A stretch of 8,096 nt of DNA, taken from an uncultured Clostridia bacterium. GTDB taxonomy: Bacteria > Bacillota > Clostridia > Christensenellales > Aristaeellaceae. Every line of letters begins with the position of its first letter. The stretch's first letter is position 1. Shown in pieces: positions 6,170 to 8,096 of this stretch. The stretch is taken from positions 1-8,096 of the forward strand of contig CAMJXZ010000142.1 in assembly GCA_946409855.1 (NCBI GenBank), written 5' to 3'. Made by a program: the position numbers and the translations under genes. The notes below the pieces were generated by a model. It worked only from the letters and a program-made list of their open reading frames with translations. It was not told the DNA's origin and did not search any database.

Positions 6170-6892
6170 TCACGTCCGGGCGGCGGGGTGCAGTACCGTC
6201 CCCATGGGATCGCCGGCGATGACCTTCAGGATGTTTTCCGGCTCGCTCAGCCCAAAGACCCGCACGGCGGGTACATGCTGCTCGGCGCAGAGCTGGAAGG
6301 CGGTGGTGTCCATCACCTTGAGCTGTCTTTCCGCCGCTTCCTCGTAGCTGATGTCTTTGATCAGCGTGGCGTCCGGGTTCTTCCGGGGGTCGTCCGTGTA
6401 GACGCCGTCGATGTTCTTGGCCAGCAGAATGGCGTCCGCTTCCACCTCGACGGCGCGGAGCACCACGGCGGTGTCCGTGGTAAAGAAGGGGTTGCCGCTG
6501 CCGCCGGCAAAGAAGACGATTTCTCCCTGCGCCATACACTCAAGCGCGCGCTGCTTGGTGAAGGTCTCGCAGACCTTCGGCATGGCGATGGCGCTGAACA
6601 CCCGGGCCTTTCCGCCTGCGCCGCGCACGGCGTCGGCCATGTACAGGCAGTTGATGACGGTGCCCAGCATGCCCATCTGGTCGGCGGTGACTGCGTCCAT
6701 GTCCGCCCCCTGACGGCCGCGCCAGATGTTGCCGGCGCCGATCACCACGCCGACCTCGGTCTGCCCGCCCCGGCCCGCTTCCACCAATACCCTGGCGGCG
6801 CGGAGGGCGATCTCCCGGTCGAAAGCTTTTCCGTCCCCGCCCAGGGCTTCCCCGCTGAGCTTGACGATGATGCGATGATAGGTATTCATCAT
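6170..6892 (-). CDS. pyrH: UMP kinase (uridylate kinase)
   Basis: Cytoplasmic, usually hexameric enzyme of the amino-acid-kinase fold that phosphorylates UMP to UDP with ATP in pyrimidine nucleotide synthesis; in bacteria it is commonly regulated by GTP and UTP. The 240 residues show every landmark: KLSGEAL (11-17), the GAGNIWRG loop (52-59), DQMGMLGTVIN (71-81), GSGNPFFTTDTAV (131-143) binding UMP, and AKNIDGVYTDDPRKNPDA (158-175) in the nucleotide-binding region, then VMDTTAFQLC (193-202). Length is normal. Two adjacent ATG codons are possible starts; GGAGG is 4 bases from the first (6892) and 7 from the second (6889), so 6889 may be the true start. The gene lies downstream of a strong terminator after tsf and upstream of the 75-residue protein. 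No promoter is evident in the short gap, so transcription may depend on read-through or on a promoter inside tsf. Confidence 0.98.
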   Translation of the reverse strand: MMNTYHRIIVKLSGEALGGDGKAFDREIALRAARVLVEAGRGGQTEVGVVIGAGNIWRGRQGADMDAVTADQMGMLGTVINCLYMADAVRGAGGKARVFSAIAMPKVCETFTKQRALECMAQGEIVFFAGGSGNPFFTTDTAVVLRAVEVEADAILLAKNIDGVYTDDPRKNPDATLIKDISYEEAAERQLKVMDTTAFQLCAEQHVPAVRVFGLSEPENILKVIAGDPMGTVLHPAART

Positions 6893-6918
6893 GGTACCTC
6901 CGATTCAGATAAACGCAG

Positions 6919-6945
6919 AAAAAAGGGACGGCGTCAAGCCGTCCC
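6919..6945 (-). terminator. Strong rho-independent terminator between tsf and pyrH
   Basis: On the minus strand a perfect 8-base stem, GGGACGGC (6938-6945) and GCCGTCCC (6925-6932), with loop TTGAC (6933-6937), runs straight into six Ts (6919-6924). It begins 12 bases beyond the tsf stop codon and ends 26 bases before the pyrH ATG. The plus strand lacks a T-run after the stem, so it acts on the rpsB-tsf transcript only. It may give partial termination, lowering pyrH expression relative to rpsB and tsf. Confidence 0.93.
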
Positions 6946-6957
6946 GTCCGGAACTGA

Positions 6958-7614
6958 TTATTCCTTCTTGCCGGTCATTTCGGCGATTTCGTCAGCCAGG
7001 TTGCTTTCCTTCTTCTCGATGCCTTCGCCGCGCTCGAAGCGGACGAAACGGCGGATGGAGATCTTTTCGCCGCTGGCCAGCGTGCACTCATTGACCAGGG
7101 TGCCCACGGTGATGTCGGGGTTCTTCACGAAATCCTGCTCCAGCAGGCAGACTTCCTTGTAGTACTTAGCGATGCGGCCTTCCACCATGCGCTCGACGAT
7201 CTTTTCGGGCTTGCCTTCGTTCAGGGCCTGGGCGCGGAGGATTTCCTTTTCCTTTTCCAGCGCTTCGGCGGGCACTTCTTCCTTGGTCACGTACAGGGGA
7301 TTGGCGGCAGCGATCTGCAGCGCGACGTCGTGGCACAGTTCCTTGAACTTATCGGTCTTGGCGACGAAGTCGGTCTCGCAGTTGACTTCCACCAGGACGC
7401 CGATCTTGCCGCCCATGTGGATATAGCTGTCGACCATGCCTTCGGAGGCGACACGACCGGCCTTCTTGGCGACGGCGGCCAGGCCCTTTTCACGGAGATA
7501 CTCGACGGCCTTGTCCATATTGCCGTCGCTGGCGACCAGCGCCTTTTTGCAGTCCATCATACCGGCCTGGGTGCGTTCCCGCAGTTCCTTGACCATTGCA
7601 GCAGTAACTTCCAT
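6958..7614 (-). CDS. tsf: Translation elongation factor Ts
   Basis: Guanine-nucleotide exchange factor that releases GDP from EF-Tu during protein synthesis in the cytoplasm. The N-terminal UBA-like helix bundle contains LRERTQAGMMDCKKAL (11-26; most homologues have TGAGMMDCKKAL, so Gly to Gln at 16 is a minor variation). The EF-Tu-contacting TDFVA motif is at 81-85. The single core domain closes with VRFERGEGIEKKESNLADEIAE (191-212). At 218 residues it is the short form known from many Bacillota and from cyanobacteria, compared with about 283 in E. coli, and not a truncation. GGAGG lies 8 bases before the ATG. The gene follows rpsB by 43 bases with no terminator between them, so the two are co-transcribed; the transcript ends at the hairpin just past the stop. 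Confidence 0.98.
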   Translation of the reverse strand: MEVTAAMVKELRERTQAGMMDCKKALVASDGNMDKAVEYLREKGLAAVAKKAGRVASEGMVDSYIHMGGKIGVLVEVNCETDFVAKTDKFKELCHDVALQIAAANPLYVTKEEVPAEALEKEKEILRAQALNEGKPEKIVERMVEGRIAKYYKEVCLLEQDFVKNPDITVGTLVNECTLASGEKISIRRFVRFERGEGIEKKESNLADEIAEMTGKKE

Positions 7615-7657
7615 TGTAGTATCCTCCCTGTTCTTCAGATGGTGAAAGTGATTTTCA

Positions 7658-8096
7658 TCAGGCTTCGGCAGCGGGTTCTTCGGTCTGTTCGCCCTGCTTG
7701 CCTTCCAGGATGGCGTCCGCCATCTTGCCGGCGATCAGCTTGACCGCGCGGATGGCGTCGTCGTTGCCGGGGATGACATAATCAATCTCGTCGGGGTCGC
7801 AGTTGGTGTCGACAATCGCGACGATCGGAATGTTCAGGGTGCGGGCTTCGCTGACGGCGATGTGCTCTTTGCGGGGGTCGACCACAAACAGCGCATCCGG
7901 GACCTTCTTCATCTTGCGGATACCGCCCAGGTTGTTGAGCAGCTTTTCACGCTCGTGCTGGAGCTTGACGACTTCCTTCTTGGGGAGCACGTCGAACTGG
8001 CCGGCTTCTTCCATCTTGTCGATTTCGTTGAGGCGGTCGATCCGGGTGCGGATGGTGCGGAAGTTGGTCAGCATGCCGCCCAGCCAGCGGTTGTTG
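7658..8096 (-). CDS. rpsB: 30S ribosomal protein S2 (C-terminal part; gene runs off the window)
   Basis: The visible 145 residues are the C-terminal portion of S2, a small-subunit protein usually of about 230-260 residues that is needed for S1 association with the ribosome. The frame stays open to the right edge: the codons before the Met at 8074 read NNRWLGG, which is the conserved S2 segment continuing into GGMLTNFRTIRTRI, so that Met is internal and the true start is outside the window. Further S2 signatures are PDALFVVDPRKEHIAVSEA, NIPIVAIVDTNCDPD and YVIPGNDDAIRAVKLI. The end is an acidic, Ala/Glu-rich tail (EQTEEPAAEA), common in this family. It is the first visible gene of the rpsB-tsf operon. 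Confidence 0.98.
   Translation of the reverse strand, partial: NNRWLGGMLTNFRTIRTRIDRLNEIDKMEEAGQFDVLPKKEVVKLQHEREKLLNNLGGIRKMKKVPDALFVVDPRKEHIAVSEARTLNIPIVAIVDTNCDPDEIDYVIPGNDDAIRAVKLIAGKMADAILEGKQGEQTEEPAAEA

Noticed and set aside
6188..7162. Plus-strand open frame opposite pyrH and tsf
   Set aside because: It spans two essential minus-strand genes and the terminator between them; no family resemblance.
7630..7656. Seven-codon frame (MKITFTI) between rpsB and tsf
   Set aside because: It overlaps the rpsB stop and has no ribosome binding site of its own beyond chance; too short to support as a gene or leader peptide.

Overview
The window looks like a fragment of a GC-rich chromosome from a Clostridia-type member of the Bacillota, probably from an anaerobic gut or rumen lineage. 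This is an inference from four things: a short (218-residue) EF-Ts, a GerMN-domain protein, a LacX-type mutarotase relative, and strong AGGAGG-type ribosome binding sites with sharp rho-independent terminators. No single marker fixes the genus.

Seven of the eight genes lie on the minus strand. Reading from the right edge in the direction of transcription: rpsB (5' end outside the window) and tsf form the translation-factor operon, closed by a near-ideal terminator just before pyrH. UMP kinase (pyrH) is followed 12 bases later by a small conserved 75-residue CxxC protein, and then by a second terminator. In many bacteria frr (ribosome recycling factor) follows pyrH; here it does not.

A well-formed promoter (TATAAT, 17-base spacer, TTGCAC) then drives a two-gene unit. 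It encodes a 684-residue polytopic membrane protein of GT-C glycosyltransferase-like architecture, overlapped by 8 bases by an exported protein made of three tandem GerMN-like repeats. Both products appear to act at or outside the cytoplasmic membrane, so a shared envelope role is plausible but unproven.

The GerMN gene converges on the only plus-strand gene, an aldose 1-epimerase/LacX relative in which both positions expected to hold the catalytic histidines are changed. That gene diverges from an exported ApbE-type FAD:protein FMN transferase on the minus strand. The first ~112 bases are non-coding and hold three consecutive strong inverted repeats without a T-tract, probably a palindromic repeat element or a structured 3' region of apbE.

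No stretch longer than 300 bases lacks a gene. There are no tRNAs, rRNAs, CRISPR arrays, transposases or phage genes that I can see. Most of the window is housekeeping; the points worth a second look are the altered epimerase homologue, the triple-GerMN/membrane-protein pair, the palindromic element at the left edge, and the terminator splitting tsf from pyrH.
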